A stretch of 64,000 bases of DNA from Flagellimonas_B algarum (GTDB lineage: Bacteria > Bacteroidota > Bacteroidia > Flavobacteriales > Flavobacteriaceae): positions 1 through 64,000 of the forward strand of contig NZ_JBEVTG010000001.1 of assembly GCF_040513375.1 (NCBI RefSeq), written 5' to 3'. This document shows, one piece after another, positions 1 to 8,709 of this stretch (within the stretch, counting starts at the first letter, position 1; every line of letters begins with the position of its first letter). The notes beneath the pieces were generated by a model that did not search any database, was not told the DNA's origin, and saw nothing but the letters and a program-made list of their open reading frames with translations. Position numbers and translations under genes: made by a program.

Positions 1-1
1 A

Positions 2-832
2 TTGACCTCCGGGACTACTGGTTCCGTATTCTTTGCCGGTGCCGGGGGCACGGCAACCGAAGACAATGCGGAGTTGTTTTGGAACGATGCCGCAAATTCG
101 TTGGGTATCGGGTTGAATGATCAAAGAGCCGATACCAAACTACATCTTAGAGAAGCTAAGCCGTATCAGCTAGCCTACCCACTTATTCTTCAAAATGAGG
201 GTGATGAGTTTACCCCGACGGGAAGTGTCAACACCACAACCGGGATTCTCTTCTCCGTAGAAGCATTATCCGATTACGGCAAAGGGGCATTGGTGTATGA
301 AAGGACCCAAGGTTTCGCCCGTGGGGACTTCCATTTCTTGCAGAATAACGTTGGGAACAACAGCGAGGTCGATTTAGACGATAAAGTAATGACCATCAAA
401 AGCAACGGTAATGTGGGTATCGGTATCGATCCGACTGAAAAATTACATGTCGATGGGGACATCCTTGCAACCGGAACCATTACCCCTGATTATGTCTTTG
501 AAAACTATTTCAATGGTTTCAGTGTTTTGAAACCTACGTATCAAATGATGAGTTTGAAAGAAATCGAAGCGTTTACAAGAACTAATAAACACCTTCCTGG
601 TGTGCCATCCGCGAGTCAAGTTGCCGAAAAGGGTGGAATATTGATCAATCGTGCTACGGAAATCAACCTCGAGAAAATCGAAGAGCTTTTCTTGCACACC
701 ATTGAGCAAGAAAAAGAAATCGAGGCCCTCAAAGAAAAAAACGGGGCCTTGACCGAAGCGTTGGAAGCCATGAAAAAGGATATGGAAACCATCAAGGCTT
801 TATTGTTGAACAAAAGCGAAGGACAACAATGA
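2..832 (+). CDS. Tail-fibre-like secreted protein, 5' end cut by window
   Basis: The frame is open from the window edge, so the true start lies upstream and only about 276 C-terminal residues are seen. The middle part has the repetitive look of Bacteroidota tail-fibre-like surface proteins, with a GNVGIG...LHVDG motif near residues 137-152. After a Pro/Gly-rich linker, roughly the last 55 residues are a charged heptad-rich segment (EINLEKIEEL... onward) likely to form a trimeric coiled coil. Such proteins are usually exported and surface-attached in this phylum; the exact function is unknown. The stop overlaps the next start (ATGA), so it is co-translated with the T9SS cargo gene behind it. 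Confidence 0.7.
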   Translation: MTSGTTGSVFFAGAGGTATEDNAELFWNDAANSLGIGLNDQRADTKLHLREAKPYQLAYPLILQNEGDEFTPTGSVNTTTGILFSVEALSDYGKGALVYERTQGFARGDFHFLQNNVGNNSEVDLDDKVMTIKSNGNVGIGIDPTEKLHVDGDILATGTITPDYVFENYFNGFSVLKPTYQMMSLKEIEAFTRTNKHLPGVPSASQVAEKGGILINRATEINLEKIEELFLHTIEQEKEIEALKEKNGALTEALEAMKKDMETIKALLLNKSEGQQ

Positions 833-1992
833 GATCGATCGTCTTTTTGATCGCACTTGGGTTCGCCTTTCCTGGTTTTGGGCAAGCGCTACACAACAGC
901 GGCATGCTTCGTTTGCATGACAACGCCCAAATCGGCTTGCATACCGATTTGATCAATAACGGCCCACTTGAGGCCGATACAGGAAGTGTATTCGGATTTT
1001 ATGGCACCGAGCAAAGCTTGGTGACCGGCGCCCTAGTACCTCAATTGTACGATATCGAATTGCTCAACGGCCAAGGGGTAGTCTTACAAACAGGCCTTCG
1101 AACGACCAATAACTTCAACTTCATCCTGGGCCGGATCTTTACACCAAAAGATAATGCCGGGGTGTTCTTGGAATTTAACGACCAGGCCTTTTATGTAGGT
1201 GATAACGATGAAAACCATGTCGATGGTTTCGTGGCCATCACCGACAAACGCGAATTCACCTTCCCAGTCGGGGCGGCGGGGCAGATCCGTAGCCTGTATA
1301 TCGAATCATCAGGAAACAATGCCTTTTCAAGTTGTGCCTATTTTTTTGAAGATCCTTCCAATCCGGTTTCCATAAACACGAATTTCGATACCGAAACGAA
1401 AGTTCGCGATATCGGTATGGTATCGAACAATGAATTTTGGGTTTTGACAGGGGGGGTGAGCTCCCAGGTAACCGTCAGTTGGAATACCAACAGCGGATTG
1501 GCAAATATCGCCAACGAAGCTGACGATATCGTATTGGTCGGTTGGTCGAAGAGCAACAACCAATGGGTATTATTGGGTAAAAGCTCCTTGGTCGGTGATG
1601 TGAACGAAGGCTTTCTTATTTCAGATTCGTTCGTACCCGACGATTTCGCGGCCATTACCTTCGGCACCGTTCCGCTGCCTTTAGACACCTTTGCCGTCAA
1701 CAACCCCACCCTAGGCAACTACTTTATGTCGCCCAATGGTGATGGCATCAATGAGAACCTGATCTTTGACAATATCGAGGGTACCGGGCGCAACCAAGTC
1801 GCCATTTTTACGCGAACGGGGCAAAAAGTCTTCGAACAAACCGATTATACCAATGAGTTTACCGGGGTTGCCAATGTGAACGGGGTGGTCCTCAATCGCG
1901 AAATCGGTCTTCCTGAAGGGATCTATTACTATACCATCTCGCTACTCGATGAAGAGTTGGAGTACCAAGGCTTCGTCTTCATCGATCGTTAA
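829..1992 (+). CDS. T9SS type B sorted protein (CHU_C gliding-motility C-terminal domain)
   Basis: The 387-residue protein begins with a signal peptide ending near GFGQ (residue 19). The last ~90 residues form a CHU_C domain: MSPNGDGINENL near residue 300, then IFTRTGQKVFE, and a closing EGIYYYTI...GFVFIDR. This is the type B sorting domain of the type IX secretion system, so the protein is probably carried across the outer membrane to the surface or medium. The central region is beta-rich and not recognised. It overlaps the upstream tail-fibre-like gene by 4 bases, a pairing that suggests two surface proteins made together. Confidence 0.88.
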   Translation: MRSIVFLIALGFAFPGFGQALHNSGMLRLHDNAQIGLHTDLINNGPLEADTGSVFGFYGTEQSLVTGALVPQLYDIELLNGQGVVLQTGLRTTNNFNFILGRIFTPKDNAGVFLEFNDQAFYVGDNDENHVDGFVAITDKREFTFPVGAAGQIRSLYIESSGNNAFSSCAYFFEDPSNPVSINTNFDTETKVRDIGMVSNNEFWVLTGGVSSQVTVSWNTNSGLANIANEADDIVLVGWSKSNNQWVLLGKSSLVGDVNEGFLISDSFVPDDFAAITFGTVPLPLDTFAVNNPTLGNYFMSPNGDGINENLIFDNIEGTGRNQVAIFTRTGQKVFEQTDYTNEFTGVANVNGVVLNREIGLPEGIYYYTISLLDEELEYQGFVFIDR

Positions 1993-2017
1993 GGATTTTT
2001 TGTGGGAATTTCTTTAG

Positions 2018-2025
2018 TACCTTTG
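2018..2025 (+). promoter_or_regulatory. -7 promoter element TACCTTTG for the M15 peptidase gene
   Basis: TACCTTTG matches the Bacteroidota -7 consensus TAnnTTTG and lies 22 bases before the ATG at 2048. A TTG at 2000-2002 is a possible -33 element, but the 15-base spacer is shorter than the usual 17-23. Confidence 0.55.
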
Positions 2026-2047
2026 GCATAGCACCTTAACACCGCGC

Positions 2048-2782
2048 ATGCAACGAAGAAATTTCATCAAAACGACCGGGCTCGCAGGGCTGGCCGCCAC
2101 GGCCTTTCCTTACCCAGCCTTTGCACAGGAAGTCGAATATTCCGTACTCGAACTTATGGGAAAAGTGGATATCGAACTATTCGGCTCCGATATCAACTTA
2201 CGCCAGGAACCTTATGAGGCCTTCCTCAAAATGAAGAAAGCGGCCTATAACGATGGTTTCGATATCAAAATCGTATCGAGTTACCGAAATTTCTATCGCC
2301 AGCAAGCCATTTGGGAGCGTAAATACCTCCAATATACCGATGTCGATGGAATGGCCCCTATGGAAGCCATCACCAAGATCATCGAATACTCTACCATTCC
2401 GGGTACGAGCCGGCACCACTGGGGCACTGAAATCGATATTATCGACGGTTACCGCAAGACCACTGGAGACGTATTGTTGGCCGAAAAATTCGAAGGGGAA
2501 GGACCCTTCTCGGGATTAAAGCAATGGATGGACGAAAATTCGGAGGATTTCGGTTTTTATCTGGTGTATACCGACAATTACTTCCGGAAAGGCTTCAAAT
2601 ACGAGCCCTGGCATTACAGCTATGCGCCGAATTCGATACCGATGCTCGAACAATTCCGAAAAAAGAACATCTTCAAATTGATCCAAAATGAAGAATTTGA
2701 AGGGGTGGAGCATTTTACGACCAGCTTCTTGAAAACCTACATCCACGATAACATCCTTGATATCAATCCTGCATTGCTGTAA
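2048..2782 (+). CDS. M15 family metallopeptidase (D,D-carboxypeptidase-like)
   Basis: Predicted zinc peptidase acting on peptidoglycan stem peptides in the periplasm. The N-terminus has a twin-arginine-type signal (QRRNFIK, then a hydrophobic stretch and AFAQ at residue 27). The LAS-family zinc signature is complete: SRHHWGTEID gives H123 and D130, and EPWHYSY gives E186 and H189. SSYR near residue 77 corresponds to the conserved substrate-binding arginine region of VanY-type enzymes. The length of 244 residues is normal. It has its own promoter and is followed by an M48 peptidase in the same direction. Whether the bond cut is D-Ala-D-Ala or L-Ala-D-Glu cannot be read from the sequence. Confidence 0.88.
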   Translation: MQRRNFIKTTGLAGLAATAFPYPAFAQEVEYSVLELMGKVDIELFGSDINLRQEPYEAFLKMKKAAYNDGFDIKIVSSYRNFYRQQAIWERKYLQYTDVDGMAPMEAITKIIEYSTIPGTSRHHWGTEIDIIDGYRKTTGDVLLAEKFEGEGPFSGLKQWMDENSEDFGFYLVYTDNYFRKGFKYEPWHYSYAPNSIPMLEQFRKKNIFKLIQNEEFEGVEHFTTSFLKTYIHDNILDINPALL

Positions 2783-2822
2783 GCTTTTTTCGTATCTTGA
2801 AAATCGCTTAAAACACTGACAC

Positions 2823-3590
2823 ATGAGAAGTAGGGGTAGCTGGAAGATCCGAATATTCATCGGGCTGGCCATCGTGGCATTCGCCTTTATCCAACGTTGC
2901 AACAACAAAGAGGAGAACCCGTATACCGGCCGGGTACAGAACATCAATATGACCGCTGATCAAGAAATTGCCATTGGACTTCAAAGTGCACCCGATATGG
3001 CACAACAGCACGGCGGGTTGTACCCAGACCAGCGGATGCAGGCCTTTGTCGATGCCGTGGGTCAAAAATTGGTAAACAGCAGTATCGCCAGGGAGACCCC
3101 GTATCGGTACGAGTTCCATCTTTTGGCCGATGACCGTACCATCAATGCCTTTGCCCTACCCGGTGGACAATGCTTCATTACTTATGCCCTTTTCAAGCAA
3201 TTGAACGAAGCGCAATTGGCCGGTGTATTGGGTCACGAAATCGGCCATGTCATCGGTAGGCATTCGGCAGAGCGTATTGCCGAAAGCAGTTTTTGGCAAA
3301 CCTTGACCATGGGGGCCACGGTAGGGGCCGATATGGGTGGTTTGGTGCAGGGCATCGGACAGAACACCCTATTGAAAAATGGCCGGGGTGACGAGCTCGA
3401 AAGCGATGACCTTGGGGTGTTCATCATGATGCAAGCCGGTTACGACCCCTATGAAATGATCAAGGTCATGCAGATTTTAAAGGAAGCGGCAGGTCCCAAC
3501 CGGGTGCCCGAATTCCAGAGTACGCATCCTGATCCCGAAAACCGTATTGAGAAAATAAAAGCGGCCATCGAAAAATATCGCGGTCGATAA
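2823..3590 (+). CDS. M48 family metalloprotease
   Basis: A 255-residue gluzincin of the M48 (Ste24/HtpX/BepA) group. HEIGH at residues 138-142 supplies two zinc ligands and the catalytic glutamate; the third ligand is E193 in ELESDDLG. A hydrophobic segment at residues 10-24 followed by CNN may be a signal anchor or an atypical lipoprotein signal. The size and the C-terminal STHPDPENRIE motif are typical of the soluble periplasmic M48 peptidases (BepA/LoiP type) involved in envelope quality control. It lies 40 bases after the M15 gene. The specific substrate is unknown. Confidence 0.88.
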   Translation: MRSRGSWKIRIFIGLAIVAFAFIQRCNNKEENPYTGRVQNINMTADQEIAIGLQSAPDMAQQHGGLYPDQRMQAFVDAVGQKLVNSSIARETPYRYEFHLLADDRTINAFALPGGQCFITYALFKQLNEAQLAGVLGHEIGHVIGRHSAERIAESSFWQTLTMGATVGADMGGLVQGIGQNTLLKNGRGDELESDDLGVFIMMQAGYDPYEMIKVMQILKEAAGPNRVPEFQSTHPDPENRIEKIKAAIEKYRGR

Positions 3591-3636
3591 AATCAGGCCA
3601 CTCACCGATATTCTATGGCCGTTGGCCATATTTTCG

Positions 3637-3644
3637 TAGCTTTG
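3637..3644 (+). promoter_or_regulatory. -7 promoter element TAGCTTTG for the small membrane protein
   Basis: TAGCTTTG fits TAnnTTTG and lies 60 bases before the ATG at 3705. The frame stays open upstream of that ATG and would translate this promoter, which argues for the shorter protein. Confidence 0.5.
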
Positions 3645-3704
3645 GTATACCCAAATCAATACAAGTTACTTAACCCTATCGCTTATGCTTCTAAAGGCAT
3701 AACA

Positions 3705-3872
3705 ATGGGAACAATAACACATTTCAAACAATTGTACACCGAGGCGTTTGACAACTGCAAACCGGAATCCTTGGTATTGATCTTGAAAATCTATTCGATA
3801 TTTTGCGCGGCCATGTTGTCTATGGCTTTCTATGCATTTATATATAGGGCTTTTACCGGATTTAAATTTTAA
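3705..3872 (+). CDS. Small conserved flavobacterial membrane protein (DUF6747-like)
   Basis: A 55-residue protein starting MGTITHFKQLY, with one hydrophobic segment (about residues 22-46) ending YAFIYRAFTGFKF. The pattern of an amphipathic N-terminus, a single transmembrane helix and a final IYR..TGF motif resembles the small family DUF6747 of Flavobacteriia; I assign it from memory of the pattern. The ATG at 3705 is preferred over earlier starts because a TAnnTTTG promoter lies at 3637-3644. A strong terminator follows at 3905. Function is unknown. Confidence 0.6.
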   Translation: MGTITHFKQLYTEAFDNCKPESLVLILKIYSIFCAAMLSMAFYAFIYRAFTGFKF

Positions 3873-3904
3873 GATTCCTTTTACTTGAACACTATTAGGA
3901 AGCG

Positions 3905-3934
3905 AAAAACCCATTGCAATGCAATGGGTTTTTT
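3905..3934. terminator. Bidirectional intrinsic terminator
   Basis: A perfect 12-base stem (3905-3916 with 3922-3933) closes a 5-base loop CAATG, with T runs on both strands. It lies between the small membrane protein gene (plus) and the 3' end of the ankyrin gene (minus), so it can serve both. Confidence 0.88.
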
Positions 3935-3953
3935 GATTGATGGACAAACTCCG

Positions 3954-4349
3954 TTATCTCCTCATAGCTTCTTTGATGACCTTTAGGGCCGCTTTGGCAT
4001 TCGAAAGTTCGGCGTATTTCTTAACCGTGTAGCCCATATCACAGCGTTTTTTCAGATCCGCCCCATTGGCGATCAATAGTTTCAAGATTTCAGGTCGGTT
4101 ATACCGGGCCGCGTAATGCGCGGGGGTTTTCCCCAAGGATTTTTGGTTGACGTCTTCCCCCATTTGGATCATCTTCTTGACCATATCCAATTGGCCTTGC
4201 ATGACCGCTTTGCAAAAGGTGTTGATTTCGAAGGCAGCTACCGCTTTTGCTTCGCGGTGGACTTCATACACTTTCTTGCCTTCATGGGCGTCGAGGGTCG
4301 GGAGCGCGAGCAGAAAGGTCGCCCCCAAGGTTAGGATTGTTTTTCTCAT
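3954..4349 (-). CDS. Exported ankyrin-repeat protein
   Basis: 131 residues with an N-terminal signal peptide ending near LDAHEG (about residue 24). Residues 45-115 contain two to three ankyrin repeats; the clearest is GKTPAHYAARYNRPEILKLL followed by IANGADL. Ankyrin repeats mediate protein-protein contact, so this is probably a small periplasmic binding or scaffold protein with no enzymatic part. It stands alone, convergent with the small membrane gene and divergent from gpmI. Confidence 0.8.
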   Translation of the reverse strand: MRKTILTLGATFLLALPTLDAHEGKKVYEVHREAKAVAAFEINTFCKAVMQGQLDMVKKMIQMGEDVNQKSLGKTPAHYAARYNRPEILKLLIANGADLKKRCDMGYTVKKYAELSNAKAALKVIKEAMRR

Positions 4350-4530
4350 GATGAACGAATTTTTGATTATAGATTGTTTCGATATACAAATAGACTGTCG
4401 TAATACCCTGAATGTTACGACCTTAACACTTATATAACGATACTTTAACAGCCTCCCGATGATTGTTTACTTTCCCGTCATTTTTTAACCGAAATCATCA
4501 CTTTTTACCGGTCAAAAACATAAAACACCC

Positions 4531-4538
4531 TATTTTTG
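4531..4538 (+). promoter_or_regulatory. -7 promoter element TATTTTTG for gpmI
   Basis: TATTTTTG fits TAnnTTTG and ends 17 bases before the gpmI ATG at 4556. No clear -33 TTG is seen at the expected distance. Confidence 0.5.
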
Positions 4539-4555
4539 AAGCTTAATGAAAAGCT

Positions 4556-6061
4556 ATGGCCAAACGTGTGATTTTAATGATTTTGGATGGATGGGGTAAA
4601 TCCCCGGATCCAAAAGTTTCCGCTATCGATCAAGCGAACACCCCTTTTATCGATTCGCTGTACCAAACCTATGCAAGCGCCGATCTATTGACCGATGGGA
4701 TGCATGTCGGTCTGCCCGAAGGACAAATGGGAAATAGTGAGGTCGGTCATATGAATTTAGGGGCAGGACGGATCGTTTACCAAGATTTGGCCAAAATCAA
4801 CAAGGCGGTCAAGGAAGACAGCTTGAAAGACGAAACGGTTTTGAAAAATGCCTTTGCCTATGCCAAGGACAACGACAAGTCGGTGCACTTTCTGGGCTTG
4901 GTCAGCGATGGTGGTGTACACAGCCATGTCGACCATCTTAAAGCGTTGATCGATGCCAGCGCCTCAGCCGGTGTCGCCCGGTCGTTCATCCATGCCTTCA
5001 CCGATGGCCGTGATGTCGATCCCAAAAGTGGCAAGGCCTTTTTGGCTGACATTGAAAGCTATTGCGCTGCGACCCCAACGAAAATCGCCAGTGTCATCGG
5101 TCGTTATTTCGCCATGGATCGCGACAAACGTTGGGAACGGGTGAAAAAAGCCTATGCCCTATTGACCCAAGGCCAGGGCAACGTGGTCAGCGATTTGGGT
5201 GCGGCCATGCAAGCCAGTTACGATAAAGGCACCACCGATGAATTCATAGAACCCTTACTCCTCGATGCCGAAGGCACCATCAAAACCGGTGATGTCGTGG
5301 TGTTCTTCAATTTCAGGACCGATAGAGGGCGAGAATTGACCCAGGTCTTAAGTCAAGAGGACTTTGCCGATTACGACATGAAAAAGCTTGATCTGCATTA
5401 CGTCACCATGACCAATTACGACGATTCTTTTAAGGGTATCGAAGTAGTTTATGATAAGGAGAACATCAAAGAGACCTTAGGGGAGGTGATCGCGAATGCC
5501 GGTAAAAAACAAATCCGAATCGCGGAAACCGAAAAATACCCGCATGTTACCTTTTTCTTTAATGGCGGTCGTGAAGCACCTTTTTCGGGGGAATCGCGCT
5601 TGCTTTGTCCGTCGCCAAAAGTGGCGACCTACGACCTAAAGCCTGAAATGAGCGCCTTTGACATACGCGATACCATCCTACCCGAACTCCAAAACCAAAC
5701 GGCCGATTTCGTTTGTTTAAATTTTGCCAATCCCGATATGGTGGGGCATACCGGCGATATGCAAGCCGCTATAAAAGCCTGTGAAACCGTCGATTCCTGC
5801 GCGAAGGATGTGATCAACACCGGCTTGGAAAATGGGTACACTACCCTGGTCATTGCCGATCATGGCAATTGTGACACCATGGTAAACCCAGATGGCAGCC
5901 CAAATACGGCCCATACCACCAACCCTGTGCCCTTGATCTTGGTCGACCCTAAGTTGCGCGCAATCAACAATGGGGTCTTGGGTGATATCGCCCCGACGAT
6001 TTTAGATCTAATGGGCATTGCACAGCCGCAGGCCATGACCCAACATTCGTTGCTCAGGTAG
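4556..6061 (+). CDS. gpmI: 2,3-bisphosphoglycerate-independent phosphoglycerate mutase
   Basis: This enzyme interconverts 3- and 2-phosphoglycerate in glycolysis and gluconeogenesis. The 501-residue length is standard. The N-terminal metal motif LILDGWG-like (MILDGWG, residues 7-13) and the catalytic serine in MGNSEVGH (near residue 62) are present. HSHVDH, GRDVDPKSG and RYFAMDRDKRWERV line the substrate pocket, and the C-terminal metal ligands are in NFANPDMVGHTGD and IADHGNCD. It is a single gene with its own promoter; map follows 38 bases later behind a separate promoter. Confidence 0.97.
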   Translation: MAKRVILMILDGWGKSPDPKVSAIDQANTPFIDSLYQTYASADLLTDGMHVGLPEGQMGNSEVGHMNLGAGRIVYQDLAKINKAVKEDSLKDETVLKNAFAYAKDNDKSVHFLGLVSDGGVHSHVDHLKALIDASASAGVARSFIHAFTDGRDVDPKSGKAFLADIESYCAATPTKIASVIGRYFAMDRDKRWERVKKAYALLTQGQGNVVSDLGAAMQASYDKGTTDEFIEPLLLDAEGTIKTGDVVVFFNFRTDRGRELTQVLSQEDFADYDMKKLDLHYVTMTNYDDSFKGIEVVYDKENIKETLGEVIANAGKKQIRIAETEKYPHVTFFFNGGREAPFSGESRLLCPSPKVATYDLKPEMSAFDIRDTILPELQNQTADFVCLNFANPDMVGHTGDMQAAIKACETVDSCAKDVINTGLENGYTTLVIADHGNCDTMVNPDGSPNTAHTTNPVPLILVDPKLRAINNGVLGDIAPTILDLMGIAQPQAMTQHSLLR

Positions 6062-6086
6062 TTTACTTTCTTTGGCTTATTCGAAC

Positions 6087-6094
6087 TATCTTTG
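6087..6094 (+). promoter_or_regulatory. -7 promoter element TATCTTTG for map, probably giving a leaderless mRNA
   Basis: TATCTTTG is an exact fit to TAnnTTTG but lies only 5 bases before the ATG at 6100. Transcription starting a few bases downstream of the element would begin at or next to the start codon. Confidence 0.55.
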
Positions 6095-6099
6095 CTGCC

Positions 6100-6918
6100 A
6101 TGCTACGAATCAAGACCCTTGAGGAAATCGAACTGATGCGTGAAAGCGCCTTGGTGGTCTCAAAGACCTTAGGAATGCTGGCCGCGGAAATCAAACCGGG
6201 AGCGCATCCGCTCAAATTGGATAAAATGGCAGAGGATTTCATCCGCGACCATCAGGCCGAGCCCGGCTTTTTGGGAATGTATGATTTTCCCAACACCTTG
6301 AACTGGAGTCCGAACGCCCAGGTAGTCCATGGGATTCCCGGAAATGAGGTCCTACAAGAAGGGGATATCATTTCAGTCGATTGCGGTGCCTTGAAAAATG
6401 GGTTTTACGGCGACCATGCCTATACCTTCGAAGTCGGCGAGGTCGATGAAGCGACCCGCAAATTGCTAAAGGTGGCCAAAGAATCCTTATACCTGGGCAT
6501 TCGCGAATTCAAAGTCGGCAACCGTGTCGGTGATGTCGGTTTCGCCATCCAACGACATTGTGAGTCCCACGGGTATGGTGTCGTACGGGAATTGGTCGGG
6601 CACGGTCTGGGTACCGAACTGCATGAAGACCCCCAAATGCCCAATTACGGGAAACGGGGCCGCGGAAAGAAATTCCAGGACGGAATGGTCGTTGCCATCG
6701 AACCTATGATCAATAGGGGCACTCGACGCATCAAGCAATTGAAAGACGGATGGACCATTTTAACGGCCGACAACCAGCCTAGCGCCCATTTCGAGCACGA
6801 TGTGGCCTTGATCGATGGGCGGCCCGAGTTGTTATCGACCTTCCAATACATCTACGACGCCTTGGGGATCACAAGTGAGGAGGAAAACGAATTTCGAAAG
6901 TCGTTGACCCAGAACTGA
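6100..6918 (+). CDS. map: Methionine aminopeptidase, type I
   Basis: Removes the initiator methionine from nascent cytosolic proteins. The five metal ligands of the pita-bread fold can be placed: two aspartates in VDCGALKNGFYGDHAY, histidine in GHGLGTELHE, glutamate in VAIEPMI and the last glutamate in FEHDVAL. The length of 272 residues is normal for the bacterial type I enzyme without N-terminal extension. A promoter lies immediately upstream. The next gene, a methyltransferase, starts 8 bases after the stop and is probably co-transcribed. Confidence 0.96.
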   Translation: MLRIKTLEEIELMRESALVVSKTLGMLAAEIKPGAHPLKLDKMAEDFIRDHQAEPGFLGMYDFPNTLNWSPNAQVVHGIPGNEVLQEGDIISVDCGALKNGFYGDHAYTFEVGEVDEATRKLLKVAKESLYLGIREFKVGNRVGDVGFAIQRHCESHGYGVVRELVGHGLGTELHEDPQMPNYGKRGRGKKFQDGMVVAIEPMINRGTRRIKQLKDGWTILTADNQPSAHFEHDVALIDGRPELLSTFQYIYDALGITSEEENEFRKSLTQN

Positions 6919-6926
6919 ACCCGAAC

Positions 6927-7691
6927 ATGAAAAAGGTCTTTCAATTTTTCCTCAATTTAGTTCCAAGACCATTTTTGATTACGATCAGTTATTGGATCCG
7001 ACCCGCATTGGCATGGTACTATCGCGGCTCGGCATTCACCGACCCCATTGACGGCAAAGGATTTCGAAGTTTCTTGCCCTATGGGTATGAGCAACCTAGG
7101 GAGAACGTATTGTCGCCCTCTACCCTTTCATTGGAGCGGCACCGTTTGTTATGGTTGTTTTTGCAAAACGAGACGGATTTTTTCGAGGCGCCTTTGTCTT
7201 TATTGCATTTCGCCCCCGAACAGGCCTTTTACAAGCGTTTTCAAAAACTAGCGAACCTCGATTATACAACAACCGATCTGAATTCCCCTTTGGCCGATGT
7301 CAAAGCCGATATCTGTGACCTTCCTTTCGAAGACGATAGTTTTGACGTTATTCTTTGCAATCATGTCTTAGAGCACATCCCTGACGACGAAAAAGCCATA
7401 TCGGAATTGTTCCGGGTGATGAAAAAAGGGGGTTGGGGTGTATTTCAAATTCCCCAGGATCTAAATAGGGCCGAAACCTTTGAAGACGACTCGATCACCG
7501 ACAAAAAAGAACGGGCCAAGATTTTCGGCCAATACGACCATGTACGCATTTATGGACGCGATTACTTCGACAAGCTCCGACGGGCCGGATTTACCGTAAA
7601 GGAAATACCCTACGCCCAACAGTTGGGAACGGAAAAAATCGACACCTACCGACTCGCTCCTACGGAGGTCATACCCTGGGTCAAGAAATAA
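6927..7691 (+). CDS. Class I SAM-dependent methyltransferase
   Basis: A 254-residue protein with a Methyltransf_11-type core. LHFAPEQ (near residue 90) takes the SAM-binding position, DLPFEDDSFDVILCNHVLEHI carries motifs II and III, and FRVMKKGGWGVFQIP follows. The hydrophobic N-terminus FFLNLVPRPFLITISYWI may associate with the membrane. Its position 8 bases behind map suggests co-transcription but says nothing about the substrate. The gene is convergent with apbE, with a single base between the stops. Methyl acceptor unknown. Confidence 0.82.
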   Translation: MKKVFQFFLNLVPRPFLITISYWIRPALAWYYRGSAFTDPIDGKGFRSFLPYGYEQPRENVLSPSTLSLERHRLLWLFLQNETDFFEAPLSLLHFAPEQAFYKRFQKLANLDYTTTDLNSPLADVKADICDLPFEDDSFDVILCNHVLEHIPDDEKAISELFRVMKKGGWGVFQIPQDLNRAETFEDDSITDKKERAKIFGQYDHVRIYGRDYFDKLRRAGFTVKEIPYAQQLGTEKIDTYRLAPTEVIPWVKK

Positions 7692-7692
7692 T

Positions 7693-8709
7693 TTAGCGCC
7701 TAACCCGCGATTCGAAGCCGGGAGTCATGAACTCCGAAGTCAGTCCGGCATCGTCCAAATAGATGATGTACGCTTCCAGGCCGGTGGTTTCGCTAAGTAG
7801 CCGTTTCGTTGCCTCCAACTCCATGGCCATAAAAGCCGTAGCATAGGCATCGGCAGTGGCGCAATCAGCAGCGATAACGCTGGTGGCGAGTACTTTTGCA
7901 TTTTTGGTAAAGCCGGTTTTCGGATCTACGGTATGTACGTATTTTTTACCGGTCTCAGGGTCTTCCCTGAACTTTCGATAGTTGCCCGACGATGCCATGG
8001 CGGCATCCTGTAGCGCGACTACGTTTTTTAATTGCCGTACCCCCTCGGCTTGGGGATCATCGATACCCACAGTCCACGATTTTTGGCTGATGGTATTCGT
8101 TCCTTTACAGAGGATCTCCCCCCCGAGTTCGATGAGATAATCGGAAATCGCATGCTTATCGAGCAAGGCACCCAACCGATCCAGGGTATACCCCTTAGCA
8201 ACGGCGTTGAAGTCGAAATAAATAGCCGGATGTGCTTTTTGTATCCGACCGTCTGCCAACAAACGTACTTTTTCAAAACCTACGTAAGTCAGCAGGCTGT
8301 CAACCGTGATACTGTCCATTTGTTGTTGTGCTCCGGGCCCAAAACCCCATGCGTTCACCAAAGTACCGACCGTTGGATCGAAATACCCATCAGTGGCTTC
8401 GAATATCCCTGCCGACAACTCGAAAACCTCACGGAACATGGTATCGACGACAACGGTAGAATCGCCTTTGTTGATCCTCGAGATATCGGAATCGGGCCAA
8501 TAGGTCGACATCGAACTATTCACCACGTAGAACACCGAATCAATGGCCTCTTGGAGTGCATGATCTTTTTCGGTGATTATCGTGATGGCATAGGTCGTAC
8601 CCAAAGCGTTACCGGTATAGCGGCTTTTCTCTGATACGGGGGAATCGGCGCAGCTCATGGCCAAGAGGGTCAAAACGGCTATAAGGCAAGGTGTCAACTT
8701 CGATTTCAT
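7693..8709 (-). CDS. apbE: FAD:protein FMN transferase
   Basis: ApbE moves FMN from FAD onto a threonine of target proteins by a phosphodiester bond. The 338-residue protein has a lipoprotein signal (LLAMSCADS, Cys near residue 20), so it works at the outer face of the inner membrane. Family motifs are present: AKGYTLDRLG, GGEI, SGNYRKF, THTVDPKTG-like (VHTVDPKTG) and DCATADAYATAFMAM. Known targets are NqrB and NqrC, whose genes lie just upstream in the same direction, so it very probably flavinylates this NQR. Its ATG overlaps the stop of the small gene before it (ATGA). Confidence 0.95.
   Translation of the reverse strand: MKSKLTPCLIAVLTLLAMSCADSPVSEKSRYTGNALGTTYAITIITEKDHALQEAIDSVFYVVNSSMSTYWPDSDISRINKGDSTVVVDTMFREVFELSAGIFEATDGYFDPTVGTLVNAWGFGPGAQQQMDSITVDSLLTYVGFEKVRLLADGRIQKAHPAIYFDFNAVAKGYTLDRLGALLDKHAISDYLIELGGEILCKGTNTISQKSWTVGIDDPQAEGVRQLKNVVALQDAAMASSGNYRKFREDPETGKKYVHTVDPKTGFTKNAKVLATSVIAADCATADAYATAFMAMELEATKRLLSETTGLEAYIIYLDDAGLTSEFMTPGFESRVRR

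Noticed and set aside
8032..8634. 200-codon open frame antisense to apbE
   Set aside because: No recognisable motif, and apbE is intact with all family motifs on the opposite strand.
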